The notes under the pieces: model-generated
Seen by the model: only the letters and a program-made list of their open reading frames with translations
Databases searched by the model: none
Told to the model about the DNA's origin: nothing
Shown here: piece after piece, positions 36,696 to 49,475 of the stretch
Layout of the letters: every line of letters begins with the position of its first letter
Position numbering within the stretch: position 1 is the first letter of the stretch
Assembly (NCBI GenBank): GCA_964057225.1
Contig: OZ059898.1
Span: 13,665,767-13,729,766, forward strand
Reading direction: 5' to 3'
Length of the DNA stretch: 64,000 nt
Source of the DNA: Auanema rhodensis
Lineage: Eukaryota > Nematoda > Chromadorea > Rhabditida > Rhabditidae
Program-made: the position numbers and the translations under genes

Positions 36696-39447
36696 TCAAT
36701 CATGCTGTGTTGTATATGATCGAACAAGCTTAGACACTTTTTTATTTGACGAATCCGAACTTCGTCTCTCATGAACGTCATGCTCAAGCTGAAAAATCCT
36801 TTTCTTAGCATCCGTACCAAATTGCTGAAATATGTTATAGAGAATACTATATGTATTATTAAATATTAGAAATACATTAATTCTTGCTTCTGTTTCTGTG
36901 AGGGAATTTTCAATTTTTTGAATAATCTTTTCTAATTGAACAAGTTGAAAATCAATATCAGCTTCAAGATCAACTTCATCTTCTTCAACAACATTTTCAT
37001 CCAAAAGATTATCTTTAGCTAATAATTCTTTTCCTGTAATATTAAAATAATTTTAAAATATTCAACGTTATGAACAAAACCTTTCAACATTAATGATTCC
37101 ATAGCATCTGGATACTGTCGTAAAGATTCCCACAGGGCATTCTTTGATAGAACATATAAATCTGAATATCCAACAGAGCGTACATTAGCTGTACGTCTAT
37201 TTCCATTCTTATTTCCTGGAATATTGAGGATTGATAGTTCACCAAACACAGTTCCTTCAGCAAGTTGAACAAAGACCTGAATATATTGCGATTGAAACAT
37301 TTATTTGAATATTTCTACCTTGAGACCATCTTCTGATACAACTTCTACTGATCCTTTATTAACTATATACATTTCAGTTCCAACTTCACCTTTGTTACAA
37401 ATATAGTCTTTAGGACTGTATATTCGACGCTCCAAGCGTAGGATAAGTTCGTAGAGTAAGCTCAAATTACAATCCTGTAGGCAGAAATAAAATATTTAAA
37501 ATGAATAATTGAAGATACACCTCAAATAACTTGACTTTTCGAAGTGTTTCCATGTGAATATGAACAGCTAATTGACCATAAAGTCTTGGAGGTAAGAACT
37601 CAGCAATTTCCTGTTTGAGTGGATTGATTCATGAAAAGAAAAAGAAGAGATGGAAATTACAGATTCATCAACTTGAGCTCCACCATGAGTCCACATATAC
37701 GAGAAATAATCTATAGCTTTTCGTTGTAAAATTGGATGAACTTTTCTATAAAATAATTATAGAAACACTTGAAATTATATAAATGAAGTACCTGTATACC
37801 ATAAACCTTTTACATCCATCTAAATCTTCTTCAAATTGTGATCTTTTCAAATTCATATTATAAACCATATTACCTTTATAAGTTTTCATTGAACAGAAAT
37901 AATTAATAAGAATCATACCAATATCTCCGACAATCACAGCAAATATAACCAAACCAAGTAATGTATCTCCGATTTCAAAAGCATTTTGAAATGTTGTATT
38001 AGGCCACGGCTTCAAACAGCTTTTTAATTCAAAACTTTTATAAAGTCAAATCAAAAAACCTGTTCTCCAAGTGTGACAAGAGTCAAGGCTGACCAATAAA
38101 AACTTAAACCATATTGCTTAGTAAAGTTACTGAACTCAACAGCTTTCATTCTAAAAATAAAATATTTCTTTTAAATATTGAAAAATCAAAAGAAAATTCA
38201 TACTTTGTACCCCAATACGATACGGATTTGTTGATTTCGAATTCAAGTGAATCTTCATCGATCATACCTAATGGAAGTATTATACTAGCATTACAGTAAT
38301 CTTCTTCACTAGGATCATGTATATTACATTGAACAAATAATGGATTTGGTATTTTATCATATGAAAATATCCAATTATCAATATTAGCATCTGAAATTTA
38401 TTTTATTTTTTATAAAATTAAAATATTTTTTTTTCATACTTTCAAAATCATATAATATTCCTAAAAAGAAATAAATGCATCCATTCCAATGAAATATAAT
38501 GAAACATGTGATGATAAGCTTTATAACTCTCATCAAGTTTGGAAAATTTGTTCGAATTTCAGTTAAAGCATTGAATTCTGCTAATCGGTAGCACTGTAAC
38601 TTTAGGTTAATTCAACGTATTACTTAATTTCTATACCTTCAGAAGCCTCCCAAGACGTGAAACTGCTAAATTAGGTTTCAAGATTAAAAATAAATCAAAA
38701 GGTATAACAGATATTATATCAAGAATAAAGAATTTTCTAAATATAATTTAAGTTTTTTTTATATTAAAAACTAAAAATAACTGTTTAATTCTGTGTTTGA
38801 ACATATCTTCTGGTGTATTTATTCGAACTCCATTCTCAATAAGCTCTAAATATAAATCACGTTTAAATAATTTTTAAATCTATCAAACCTCTACGTGTTA
38901 ATATAAATATATCTAATATAAATAATATATCAAAAAATATATTAAAATATATCCAATATGTATAATAATTAAAATAAACCTGAATATATAAGTTTTGAAC
39001 TTAAAAGCTTTAAATAGTAGAAAACTAACTTCATCAAAAAACATGACGATAATCATAATTAAATTATATAAACATCCAATAAATATGCAAAATGTCCAAA
39101 CATAGAAGAAAGTACTAGTATCTTCATATGAGAAATGTTTAATTTTACTGCAATAAATTCAAATATTTTACAGCATAAGTTCAAGTGTACTCACCTACAA
39201 CCTGTAGTTTCTTCTTCTTGAACATCATCATTTTTGAAGATTTGTGCAATGGCTTCATCAGTAGAAGCATTTTCTGGTTGCGTCTTCTTCTTTCGATTAA
39301 TATATTGTTTAATAACCTAAATAATATAGTTATTTAATATATACTTATAACATTAAATATAATTATTTAATTTAAACTTACTACAAGAACACGGACAACA
39401 AGACGAAAATCAATTTGTCTTGAAACAGTATCACTTTCTAAAGTCAT
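36696..39447 (-). CDS. cyclic-nucleotide-gated cation channel subunit
   Basis: CNG channel subunit, probably sensory-neuron membrane, gated by cGMP or cAMP. The start at 39447 gives [16 protein letters not shown], so the cytoplasmic N-terminus is short. About 14 exons encode a little over 600 residues. Six helices are readable: S1 near [21 protein letters not shown]2-S3 near [17 protein letters not shown]4 with [15 protein letters not shown], and S5 [16 protein letters not shown]. The pore reads [18 protein letters not shown], and S6 is [16 protein letters not shown]. The C-linker follows, then the nucleotide-binding domain: [28 protein letters not shown], and [20 protein letters not shown] with the Arg expected to contact the nucleotide phosphate. 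An acidic stretch and a coiled-coil-like tail follow, ending SYTTQHD. The Glu retained in the filter (LGE) favours an alpha-like, conducting subunit. It could be a relative of TAX-4, CNG-1, CNG-3 or CHE-6; TAX-2 seems less likely. Confidence 0.93.
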
Positions 39448-42329
39448 TTGTAATTTTTAAGATGAGAAGAAAGCTTATATATGGTTAGAGGGTAAGTAAG
39501 AAGCTGTGAATACATACATTTCCGGATGACATTAATGCATTACATTAATCATTTATCACACAATATTTCCATTAATCGATTTTCTTCACATGTTCTACCT
39601 TTTCAGAATATGATAATATCTTGAAAAATACATATTATATTATATGTTTATGTGAAGCAGATAGAATATCTAAATTTTTACAAAAAAAGAAGATTTACCT
39701 TATAATAATAATAAGTTTTTGATGAAAGAATCAGAAAAAGTAGATAAGACATCTGAAAAGGAAATATTAAAAAATTATAAAAATTATAATTTGTATACAA
39801 CCGCATATTAATTATAAAAAATAAAAATGAATTGTTCTATGCTAATTAGTTAATATGCTAATTACATACTAACTAATTACTAAATCATATAATTTTTATA
39901 ATAAAATATAATAAATAGTTTATGTAAAAAATTTGAAAAATATATTTATTTAAAAAACATTTTTTTTATAAAATAGCTGAAATTGAGAAGAATTAAATTT
40001 ATTTTTTTAGAACATTTGTTCTTCTTACAGGTTTAGTTGAGGAAAACCTATTTGTAAAGAACTTGATGACTTAATTACTTTCCTCTCAAATTCAATATAT
40101 GGTAATAACTATATGTATAGTATATGTTATAGTTATATTCTATATACGTTATATGTATGTATTCTAAACTAAACAACAATAATATTCTTCTATACGATCA
40201 AAAATCGTCATTTTCTTAAACATTTCTTTTATTTTTCTACTATATTAACTATACAAAAACCGTTTTTTTTTGATGAAATAACGTTTCTCAGGCAATCATT
40301 CCTCTTCGTTTCATCAAAAATTATTTCAATGATTCATATAACTTGATGTCTGGTAGATTATCATTTGCATAAAACCCGGTTCTTTGAATACAAAAAACTT
40401 AACATCGACCTTCTGTATATCTGAATATTCATCTCAAGCGAGAAAACATATGGAGAATATATCTTTTTATAAAAAAATAATAAAAAAGATTTAATATATT
40501 ATATGTATAGTATAAATGTATTTAGATACTTATATTTCCTATTTCATAACATGAATGCTCTAAAAATATCTCAAGTGGATGATCATTACTGCTATATCAA
40601 GAATCTTGTCAGGTGGATCATATATTCTTCTGTCTTGTTGTCATTCTATCATTGTATGAATGAGAGATCTCTCTTAGAACTAGTAGCTTTACAACTTTCT
40701 TACCAACAAAATCTTTAATTTCTTCTTAATGCTTACGAGTATTTGTCACATCTTTCTGTCATGGGCCCTACTTCTTGACCACTTGGGAACTCCTCAAAAT
40801 ACTTTTGAGAGAGAGAATGAGTGAGAAACCGATAGAAGAAAGAGAGAGAGAGAGATCAACGATGACCATCCCTCCCACTTCTTATGATCATCTTGGCGTT
40901 TCTAATATTTCTTTCGTCATTGCCGCACATTAGCTTTATACTGATGACTTGTCATGATTCCAATGTTTGTCTTAAAACATTTACCTCCCTATAGTCAAAA
41001 TAACGATTTGTTTAATATCTTAAACGATATGATGAATTAACTTCTCATAAACTTCAGTTGGGGCATTCATACCCATCTTCAGAAAACAACGTAACGTTTC
41101 TTTTCCGTGTATTTCATTTCATTTATACACCCAATCTCATTTAAACTATAACCATATCTTCATTTTTTCAGATGAGTTTTGTTGATTGAATTGTTTCGGG
41201 CCCTGCTACTACATCATGACTGGCTGTGCGAATATATCCGGACTGTCTTTCACTCTCTTATTTGCCGTTTTTTGACGTCAAGCCCATCATCTGATGCAGT
41301 TTCGATGGCCATTTATGGAAATGCATATAGAAACTCGTCTTACCCACCTCTTTCTTCGTTTCATTCTCATGGTGTTGTCTATCTGGCCTAAAAATTAGTT
41401 TATTCCGAAGTTAGTGTAGTTGGATCCAATATCTGACTGTTGGCTGACCAGACGTCATTGTCGTTGTCTCTGTCGATTTGTACTTCATACTCAAAGTAGA
41501 TGATTGAAAAAGCCACTTCATTCGTCCGGTTTTTTTATTCTTTTAGAATAAGGTTTGAGATACAAACTTCTTATGGGATGCACTTGTTGATGTATAATCA
41601 AATTACCTCCAATTTCACAAGAAAAAATATTTTACATTTCATAAAATGTTCCGACGATGGTTTGTTGTGTGAAGAACTGAATTCGATAAACGACAAAGTA
41701 AAAGAAGGAGGTTTCTATTGTTTCTCATGATGGTAGACAACTGAAAAACGATTAAAACGGTCTTTGATGACTTAACAGTTCTCATTTGCCTCATGAAAAT
41801 TTCATATTTTGTCATTTCACTTCGAAGAAAACGAGAATTATGAGATGATATAAAAAAAATCTTAATTATGATGTAATAGTTAAAGAGAGAATAGCAATCA
41901 AAGTATATTCAGCTTTTTGACTTTTGATTACCTAAAACCACCATGAGTGCTTTATGACGATCTACTATGACATGATGGCACATCATCCATATCAGGTTTT
42001 TGTTCCTGTATGTCCTTGTTAAAATGCCAGCTTGAACGGCTTATTAATTGCATCATTTCTGGTTTGCTCGACGGACAAAACCCATTAGTATACATTGAAC
42101 AACCTCTATATAAGATCAATGTTTGTTAAGATTCCTCAATTCTTTCTTCTTTGACGAACACAAACTGAACAATTCCTTATGTATTATTTCGTTTTAAAAT
42201 ATATCTTCCGTTATTTGTTTTGTGAATATTTTTCCCTCACTTCAAATTTTCTGTTTCAAAATTTTTTATATTCATATTTTAAGTAATAAGCATCTGTTAG
42301 CATCATTTTAAAAAAATGCAAAATATTCT
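39448..42329. other. non-coding region upstream of the CNG gene
   Basis: A+T-rich with no supported exon. It contains one copy of the composite motif discussed in the findings (ACAACCGCAT at 39797-39806 with TATGCTAATT twice in 39839-39866). A moderately G+C-richer patch lies around 41180-41480. Open frames at 40503-40718, 41179-41391 and 41500-41730 have no family resemblance. Confidence 0.5.
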
Positions 42330-42401
42330 TGGAGATATGGGGAATTGAACCCCAGCCCTCTCCCATGCTAAGGGAGCGCTCTACCACTGAGCTATATCCC
42401 C
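42330..42401 (-). tRNA. tRNA-Ala (anticodon AGC)
   Basis: Read on the minus strand, the sequence folds into a full cloverleaf of 72 bases. The acceptor stem GGGGATA pairs with TATCTCC (one G-U), and the D arm is GCTC-AGTGGTA-GAGC. The anticodon stem CTCCC/GGGAG holds loop TTAGCAT (anticodon AGC). The T arm TGGGG-TTCAATT-CCCCA carries the B-box core GGTTCAATTCC, and the discriminator base is A. There is no intron. It stands alone in the intergenic region. Confidence 0.96.
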
Positions 42402-44348
42402 AGCTACCACAAATGTTGCTTCGTGCCCCGTGTAGACGAATATCAAAACGAAAGTGAATGTAATCGTTTAAATTTGTTTGAATCTTTTCTAATTTGAACA
42501 AAATTCGGTGATCCCCTTGAAGTCTGAAGGACTTTCATTTCATCTCGAACTTTGATTTCAGAAAAGTTCTAAAAATAATTGATTTTCTTGATATTTATAC
42601 TTCTTTATAACTTTATTTTATGAAAAAGATTATGCTAAATATTTGAAGAATGAAGCAAAACGATTTATAAATCAAAAATGTGTATTTCTGATGTTTTTTG
42701 AGTTGACTGAAACTCTTATTTTGTTTGTAATCTAGTAATCTGACAGCTATTTTTGTCTTAAAAGGCAAGAAAATTAAACTTTTTCGTTTTTCTTTCTCTT
42801 CGTCTTTCCGTCTCTCTGTTATTTCAAACTTTTTTCATTCTCTCTATTACTTTCTTTTTCACTCTTCAATATTTCTTACAGGTTTTTTTTGAATTATACG
42901 ACCTCAACAGAGGTTTTGCCAACAGACAATCTTTGATAGTTAAATTTCTATTATTCACAATACTTTACAACGTATTTCAAAACGCATTTCCTATATAATA
43001 TCATTGAACATATAAAAATTATTTAAGAATTGTTGTCTGAAACGCTTCGTTATAGCCATTATCTGGTTTCGTTTGAGTGATTTATACAACTTTTATGGTT
43101 TATACATTGTATTTGGCAACTTGACTCTTTCTTTACCAGTTTACCTTCTTTCGATTCTTACTTGTCATTCCTCTTTTTCTTCTTTCTTCTCCTGTAAACA
43201 CATGAAATCAAATGAATTGACAGCAAGCGGATGAACATATACATACAAGCGTTGTGAAAACAGGTTGCATTGGTCAGCTCAATCTCATCATAGCTTCAGG
43301 GTCTATACTTTGTTACATCCCTCACATCTGATTATACTCAAAATCATATATTACGGTAGATGCGATTTGTGTTGAATATCCTTCGAATAAAAGAAGGCTG
43401 GGCCTATTTTATGAAAAAAATAGAAGACGCTAGTATCTATTCTATTTCTTGTGTCTTCAGACTCGCTCGGTTTTTTTTCTTCTTCATCTTATATTCATCT
43501 TATATTGTCTAATCCTTCCCTCTTTATTCTTCCCCTCCTCTCATATCTCCCTTCTTCTTTTTTTAAGTTCAGCATTTATCTCGTTCTATCCTTGCTTCTA
43601 TCCTTGCTTGACTTTCTAACTATCTATGCTTATTCCACTCACAATTCTACAAGGACATATAGTCACTTGAGAAGGTATGAAAAAGCAGTGGTTCATCCTG
43701 TCTAGTTCCCTCCCATAAGCTTCTAAGCTTATATGATGCTACAGTTTTATAATCGGCTGTCTTCTCATCTACTTAAAGCTCTCAAGTTATTCCTCTTCCT
43801 TATTTCCTATCAAATACCCAGTAGTAATAATAATATTGTCTTCCTTACAACCGCTTCTTGCCGTCACAACAACGAAAATAATATAAATTATTTCACGTCA
43901 TTCACGTGAAATACTTATGTTGTTGTTGTTGTGTTTTTTAAGTAAATAAATTTCTCCAACTATCTTTATAAGCTACCAATTCAAAAAATTTAAGCCATTT
44001 AAGCAAATTTTTCCCAAGGCATTCAAATTAGTATTATGAAAATTTGTTTCAAAAATGATTTAACAACGAAATCACTTATTGAAAACTTCTTCTTTTCTGA
44101 ATACAATAGGAAAGTTTTGGTTTAATTTTTCTTTATATGCTTTCATACTTATGAAGCATACTTGAAACTTTCTAACTTTCCAACTTGATGACGCCATTTC
44201 CTGTCTACAATCATTGTCTGTTCTTCAGCGCCGTCAGCCGGTCCTGTGAAGCTTTTCACACTTCACAGTAATAGCTTTCACTGAACTCGCTTATTATAAC
44301 ATCAGACTATAGTCTTTATTCGTCATAATGTTTCATTTTATTTTCAGA
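42402..44348. other. non-coding region upstream of the collagen gene
   Basis: No gene supported. It contains CT-rich tracts near 42781-42860 and 43540-43620. One copy of the composite motif is present (ACAACCGCT at 43847-43855 with TTTCACGTCATTCACGTGAA at 43891-43910). The stretch just upstream of 44349 ends in TTTTATTTTCAG, which may be a trans-splice acceptor or a 5'-UTR intron end for the collagen mRNA. Confidence 0.5.
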
Positions 44349-45654
44349 ATGAGTGAAAAGCAGTCACTTGTTGATATGGAGAAGGAGGCTCATAACCTAC
44401 GCAAGTAAGCCTTATCTTCCAATAGGACTGTATGAACAAGATTTTCAGGGTGGCTTTTCTAGGAGTTTCAATGGCTACCATGGCTACTGTATTATGTGTT
44501 ATATCAGTTCCAATGCTTTATAACTATATGCAGCATATGCAATCTATCATGCAAAGGTAAAATTACTTAAACAGTTCATATTACGATTTGTTTTCAGCGA
44601 AGTTGATTTCTGTAAGTCTAGATCTGGAAATATTTGGAAAGAAGTTTCCAGGACTCAAGTATGAAGAACAAAAAAAAATAATCTTAAACGTTTTATTTCC
44701 AGGTCTTAGCTAATGTTTATGGAAAATCGTCTACTTCATCTCGTCATGCTCGTCAAGCTGGTTATGGGTAAGCATTCTCTTTGTTCATGTTTCTGGCAAT
44801 AAAAGTCATGATTGCATTTGGATTTTGCCGACATTAATGGCTATTTGTGGTAAAATTTTAGTTACAATAATCCTTCTCTGGCTGTTGAAAATTCATTCGG
44901 GGGTGGATGTTGTGGTTGTGGAGTTAGTCCACCGGGACCTCCTGGACTTCCTGGATTAGATGGAAATGATGGAGAAGACGGCAGCCCCGGTGATAATGGA
45001 CGTGATGGTCCAGATGCACCACCACCAGCTCCTCCTCAACATGTTGTATGATTTTAGCCGAGTATTCCATACATACACGAGAAAATTTAAGGATTGGTGC
45101 TTTGATTGTCCAGATGGACCACAAGGACCACCAGGAGCTCCAGGACCAAAAGGACCTAATGGAAATCCTGGATCTTCAGGACAACCAGGCTCACAAGGAT
45201 CTCGTGGACAACCAGGAATGCCAGGACCAATGGGACCACCTGGAGAACCTGGTCTACCCGGAAGCTCAGGATCACCAGGAGCTCCTGGAACAGTCAAGGA
45301 AGTGCCAGGCCCAGACGGACCTCCAGGTCCAGCAGGACCAGCAGGACCTCCAGGACTTGATGGTAAGTTGAAGTTATTGAGCAAGCCAACCATTTTATTT
45401 TTACTTTATTTTATGTTTTGAATTAAATTTTCTTTGAATCTTCGCAATTTATTCATTCTAAAATAATTTCAGGACAAGCCGGAATCCCAGGATCTCCAGG
45501 AGCCGATGGGTCTCCAGGAGACGTGGGAGAACCAGGACAACCTGGACTTCCAGGAAATCCAGGATCAGGTGGCCCACCAGGTCCAGATGGTCTTCCAGGA
45601 CCAAGTGGAGGATGTGATCACTGTCCACCACCAAGAACAGCTCCAGGCTATTAA
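44349..45654 (+). CDS. cuticle collagen
   Basis: Exoskeleton collagen secreted by hypodermis, assembled as trimers. Seven exons give about 300 residues. After [19 protein letters not shown] comes a hydrophobic anchor ([20 protein letters not shown]). Then come the N-terminal non-collagenous region and the subtilisin/furin-type site SRHARQAG. The Gly-X-Y domains are preceded and separated by Cys clusters GGGCCGCG and DWCFDCPDG, and the C-terminus has [15 protein letters not shown], a tail seen in many nematode cuticle collagens. The longer Gly-X-Y run has one interruption (GTVKEVPGP). Introns lie at about 44405, 44556, 44660, 44769, 45040 and 45363. The fifth, about 45040-45089, must be removed to restore the frame. 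Which collagen group member it is cannot be settled. Confidence 0.95.
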
Positions 45655-46169
45655 TCTTCCCATTCATCTGAAATTATCTGAGCCTGCTTCAATATTTTCT
45701 GAATTAATGAGCTTTATATGCCAGCTCAATCTAATTATTACATATAAATATACTTGTTTTATATTTTTTGAGTAGAAAACCTTGGTGTTCATTCATCAGG
45801 GTGTGGCTAGATAAAACAAAATTTCAGAACTGATTCATCTACCTGTATAGTATGTATTGCTTGTCTTTCAATAAATAAACATTCCTATTTATATTTTTTT
45901 AACTTTCATCAACTTTTCAGCGAATATCAAAACAATTATTTAATAGTTTGTAAAATTAAAAAAAAACTTTGTTATCTTATAAAGATAACTTTTTTTTCCA
46001 AAAAACCTACATTGCCGGGGTAGGTTTGGGTTAAGATCTAGAAAACTGGTTCAATCAATACGTATACATTTTCCTTCAGAAGGTCATTGAAGATGTCTCC
46101 AGAATGTCTAACATAGTCTTTCATTTATGATTTTCAAAGAATAAGTTTTAATATTTTAAGAGAAATATC
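45655..46169. other. spacer between the collagen and astacin genes
   Basis: Collagen 3' UTR with AATAAATAAA near 45870-45880, then A+T-rich DNA. A short near-palindrome GTTATCTTATAAAGATAAC lies at about 45970-45988. The 515-base gap is longer than usual for a nematode operon, so the astacin gene probably has its own promoter. Confidence 0.5.
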
Positions 46170-48901
46170 ATGAAGGTAATTCCATTTCTTCTAATATCAT
46201 ATGGGTTATGCCAATTTCCCTTTGAGCCTGGTAAGTTGTAACTTATAAGCTTTTCCATGTCTTATGCTTCATGAACTTATGTTATTCCTTAGGACCACCA
46301 CCTTTACATCCTCATGACTTTCCAATGTTTGGTATGCATCATCATTGGCATCATCATGATCATCCACCATTTATGCCATGGTCACCATTTGATTTTCCTC
46401 CATCTCCTTTACTACCTCCTTTTCCACATTCACTACCACCTCCTATCCCAATTTTACTACCAGTTGCACTACCTCCAGCTGTTTCTCCACCTTCTTCTCC
46501 ACCCTCATCACCATACACATTACCTATGACCAAGGTTATTCGTTTGCAAAATTATCGACAATTGCATATAATTTGATTTTTTAGGTTATAAGCCATATAA
46601 ACAAGGATTTCGATTACTTTTCACAGTCTGGACAGAGTTATGAAAACGTAGTGAGCGTTCTCAAAGATTTCTATAATCGTAAAAGTGGAAACCATTTTGT
46701 AAATCTATGTCAAAATTCAAGAAGAAATTGTTTTATCTATAGGATTTTAATTCTTTCAAAGTACCGCAAGTTGGAACAAGGTCAGAGTTTTCTGCTAATC
46801 AACGTACGGCAGGAATTTTGTATGAGAATGATGTTGTTCTAACCCTAGGACAAGCTAGGGCTATTACCCAAAGTAATAGACGATCAAAGAGAAAGGTTTC
46901 TTTTGTTTCTTATATTTGAAAATATACTTTCCAATAGGTCATTGCTGATTTAACTAAAAGGTGGACAACTACTATATCATATAAATTTGGGGAACACGAT
47001 GGTATCAACTCATAACTTTTTTTCTCAAAGAAAAAACTGTTCAGATAGCTGGAAAACAGATATTCGGTCAGCGTTATCTATGTTTTCTTCTTCAACTTGT
47101 TTAAATTTCATTGAAAATGGGAATTCAAGAGATTACATTTTATTCAGCAGAGGAGAAGGGTTAGATAGAACTTACTGTATTCGGTGAAAAAATTTCTACA
47201 CAGATGCTATTCAGCTGTTGGTAAACTGGGTGGAGCTCAAGAAATATCGTTAGGTGAAGGATGTGATGGAGTCCGTTTACGATTTTTAGAGGGAAAAAAT
47301 ATTTTTAATAATTATAGGAAGGTGTTATTTCACATGAAATAGCTCATGCTTTAGGCTTATGGCATGAGCAATCGAGACCAGATAGGAATAGTTATGTTCG
47401 GTAAAATAAAAATATTCTTATTATTAAATTATAAATTTTAATAATTCAAGAATTAATGTGGAAAATGTTATTAATGGTGCTCAGGCTCAATTTGAATTAT
47501 TAAACAGGAGTACGGTAGCGGATTACGGTATACCGTATGACTATGGATCAGTGATGCACTACCCCTCATATGTATGTTTCACTTTAAGTATACATTCAAA
47601 TTTCAACTTAAGGCATTTTCAAGAGGGATTCAGTCAAAATCAATAGAAACATTAGATAAATCTTACATGTATACTATAGGCAGTAGAACAGCATTATCAT
47701 TTTTAGATATTAAAGCTTTAAATAAAGCTTATTGCTCAAGTATTTTTGAGAAATTAAATTCAACTTATTTTAAAATTTTTTCAAGAATCATGTCCATATG
47801 CATTACCATGCCAGAATAATGGTTATCCTCATCCAAATGCTTGTAACCGATGCTTATGCCCTACAGGATTTGGAGGAAAATATTGTGAAAACTTAGAATA
47901 TTCAGGTATAATGAACTTATAACCTGAAGAACTGGACTATTTAGCTCAAGGACAAGATATCATGGCTAGCTCAAATTGGAAAACAATCCAATTTTCCGGA
48001 TCAACTGACGCTTTTTGGAGAATACGAGCTGTAAGTTAATAATTGAGTTCAATCATGTTTTTATGTTTCAAGCCATCTGGTGTCAAAATTGTTTTTGAAA
48101 TTACAAGTGTATGGTTCAAATGTTCTCCAACCTGTGAAGAGTTTGTTGAAGTCAATCAATTATTTCAAAAATTTTAATGCATCTTAAGAATTTTCAGATA
48201 AAATATGGTAATAGAATGGATCAAGTAGGATCCAGACTATGTTGCAGAAAAGAATTTGGTCAACGAAAATCAAGTTCAAATCAAATTATAGTAATTGCTT
48301 CTGCAACAATTCAATCTAATTTTAGTTTAAGTTATAAATTAGGTAAGCTCTTTGATGATATTTCCAAAAAATTTGATTCTCAATTTGGAGAACAGGGTTT
48401 TGTTCGTCAAACAACAACTCATCTTCCAACAACTAGGCATCATCATCCCATAGTCCCTGTGACACAGCCAAGTCTTATCAGTTCCTTGTGAAAAATGAAA
48501 ATTGTATCCTTTTCAGGTTATTCATGGTCTGGTTGGACATCATGGACAGGCTGTACAGAGCTATGTGGAGCATGTGGAAAGCAAGAACGAACTCGACAAT
48601 GCATAGGATCAACATGCGGGTATTTACTACTTGAATTGCATGGCTGATTACAAGCATAACATATTTCAGATTAAATAATCGACAAATTCAAAAGAGAACA
48701 TGTAATCTGAATGCTTGTCAAGCAGGTGCAACAAGAGGACGAGGAAAGCGTAGTATACTAATGAATAATAGTAATCCATTCATATATACATTCATATATT
48801 TAATGAAAAATATATTATTTTCAGTTCGAATTAAACGTCAAAGTGCTTGGTGTTGTTCAGGTTATCATATTACATCAAATAATTGGTGTAGCCAGATGTG
48901 A
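46170..48901 (+). CDS. astacin metalloprotease with EGF, CUB and TSP1 domains
   Basis: Secreted zinc endopeptidase of about 650 residues. The order is: signal peptide MKVIPFLLISYGLC; a His/Pro-rich leader (46293-46533, including MHHHWHHHDHPPF); a pro-region ending in a furin-like site NRRSKRK; the astacin domain with zinc motif HEIAHALGLWHEQ and Met-turn SVMHYPSY; an EGF-like module (PCQNNGYPHPNAC ... CPTGFGGKYC); a CUB domain; a TSP1 repeat (SWSGWTSWTGCTELCGACG); and a basic tail with RGRGKR and IRIKRQ sites and WCCSGYH. This order matches nematode NAS subgroup V, which includes the moulting and cuticle proteases NAS-35 to NAS-37. The exon before the catalytic helix uses an unusual donor (GGA|GTCCGT, about 47270). 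Between CUB and TSP1 (48344-48518) a Thr/His-rich open stretch may be intron or linker. Confidence 0.93.
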
Positions 48902-49475
48902 TGATGTTACTTCAATTAGAAATTGAAATTTTAATGTAAATAAAATATTTTGCAAAAAAAAAGTTAACATTTCAAAAAAAAACTTATTAAAGCTATTAAA
49001 GAACTAAACATGATATACATAAATGAAAGTCTATTTAAATGTAATTATATGACAAAATGAAATTAATTAAAGAAAAAAAACAAAAATTATGATATATACC
49101 CGAGAAAAATATCGAGCAAAACAGGTAAAACTCCTATAACAAAACCATCATTTTCTGTTTAAGAAGAATTTTTCAAAAATTCTTGAAAGAAAAAAAAACG
49201 AATACGAAATGGAAAATGATTAGAGGAAAAGAGCTAAACCTGTTCGACATCGGTACGGAGCACACATAAGAAGAGAAAAAAATGTTTTTTTTTCATCCAA
49301 ACAAATGCTGAAATTTCCTAAAATGTTTAAAAGGCAGAAGAATTAATATCTAAAATACAATATAGAAAGGCAATCATAGATAGAATATAGAGCACATAAT
49401 AAGATTTCTTCGTATTTATATAAACTATATTGTTTGAATTTGAAGCTTTTAAGGAGAGTGAGAGGGGTCACAAGA
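48902..49475. other. convergent spacer between astacin and unc-97 genes
   Basis: A+T-rich sequence holding the 3' ends of both genes. An AATAAAATA lies near 48938-48946 for the astacin gene. No coding potential seen. Confidence 0.45.

Noticed and set aside
41179-41391. Open frame in a slightly G+C-richer patch upstream of the tRNA gene
   Set aside because: No homology seen and no splice partners; kept only as part of the non-coding description.
44924-45393. Open frames antisense to, or in another frame of, the collagen gene
   Set aside because: Gly-X-Y repeats are rich in GGA and CCA, so all frames stay open on both strands. Only the frame with Gly at every third residue, signal anchor and Cys clusters is supported.
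45655-46169. Collagen and astacin genes as one operon
   Set aside because: The 515-base spacer has its own poly(A) signals and is too long for a usual nematode operon gap; no clear trans-splice landmark was seen.
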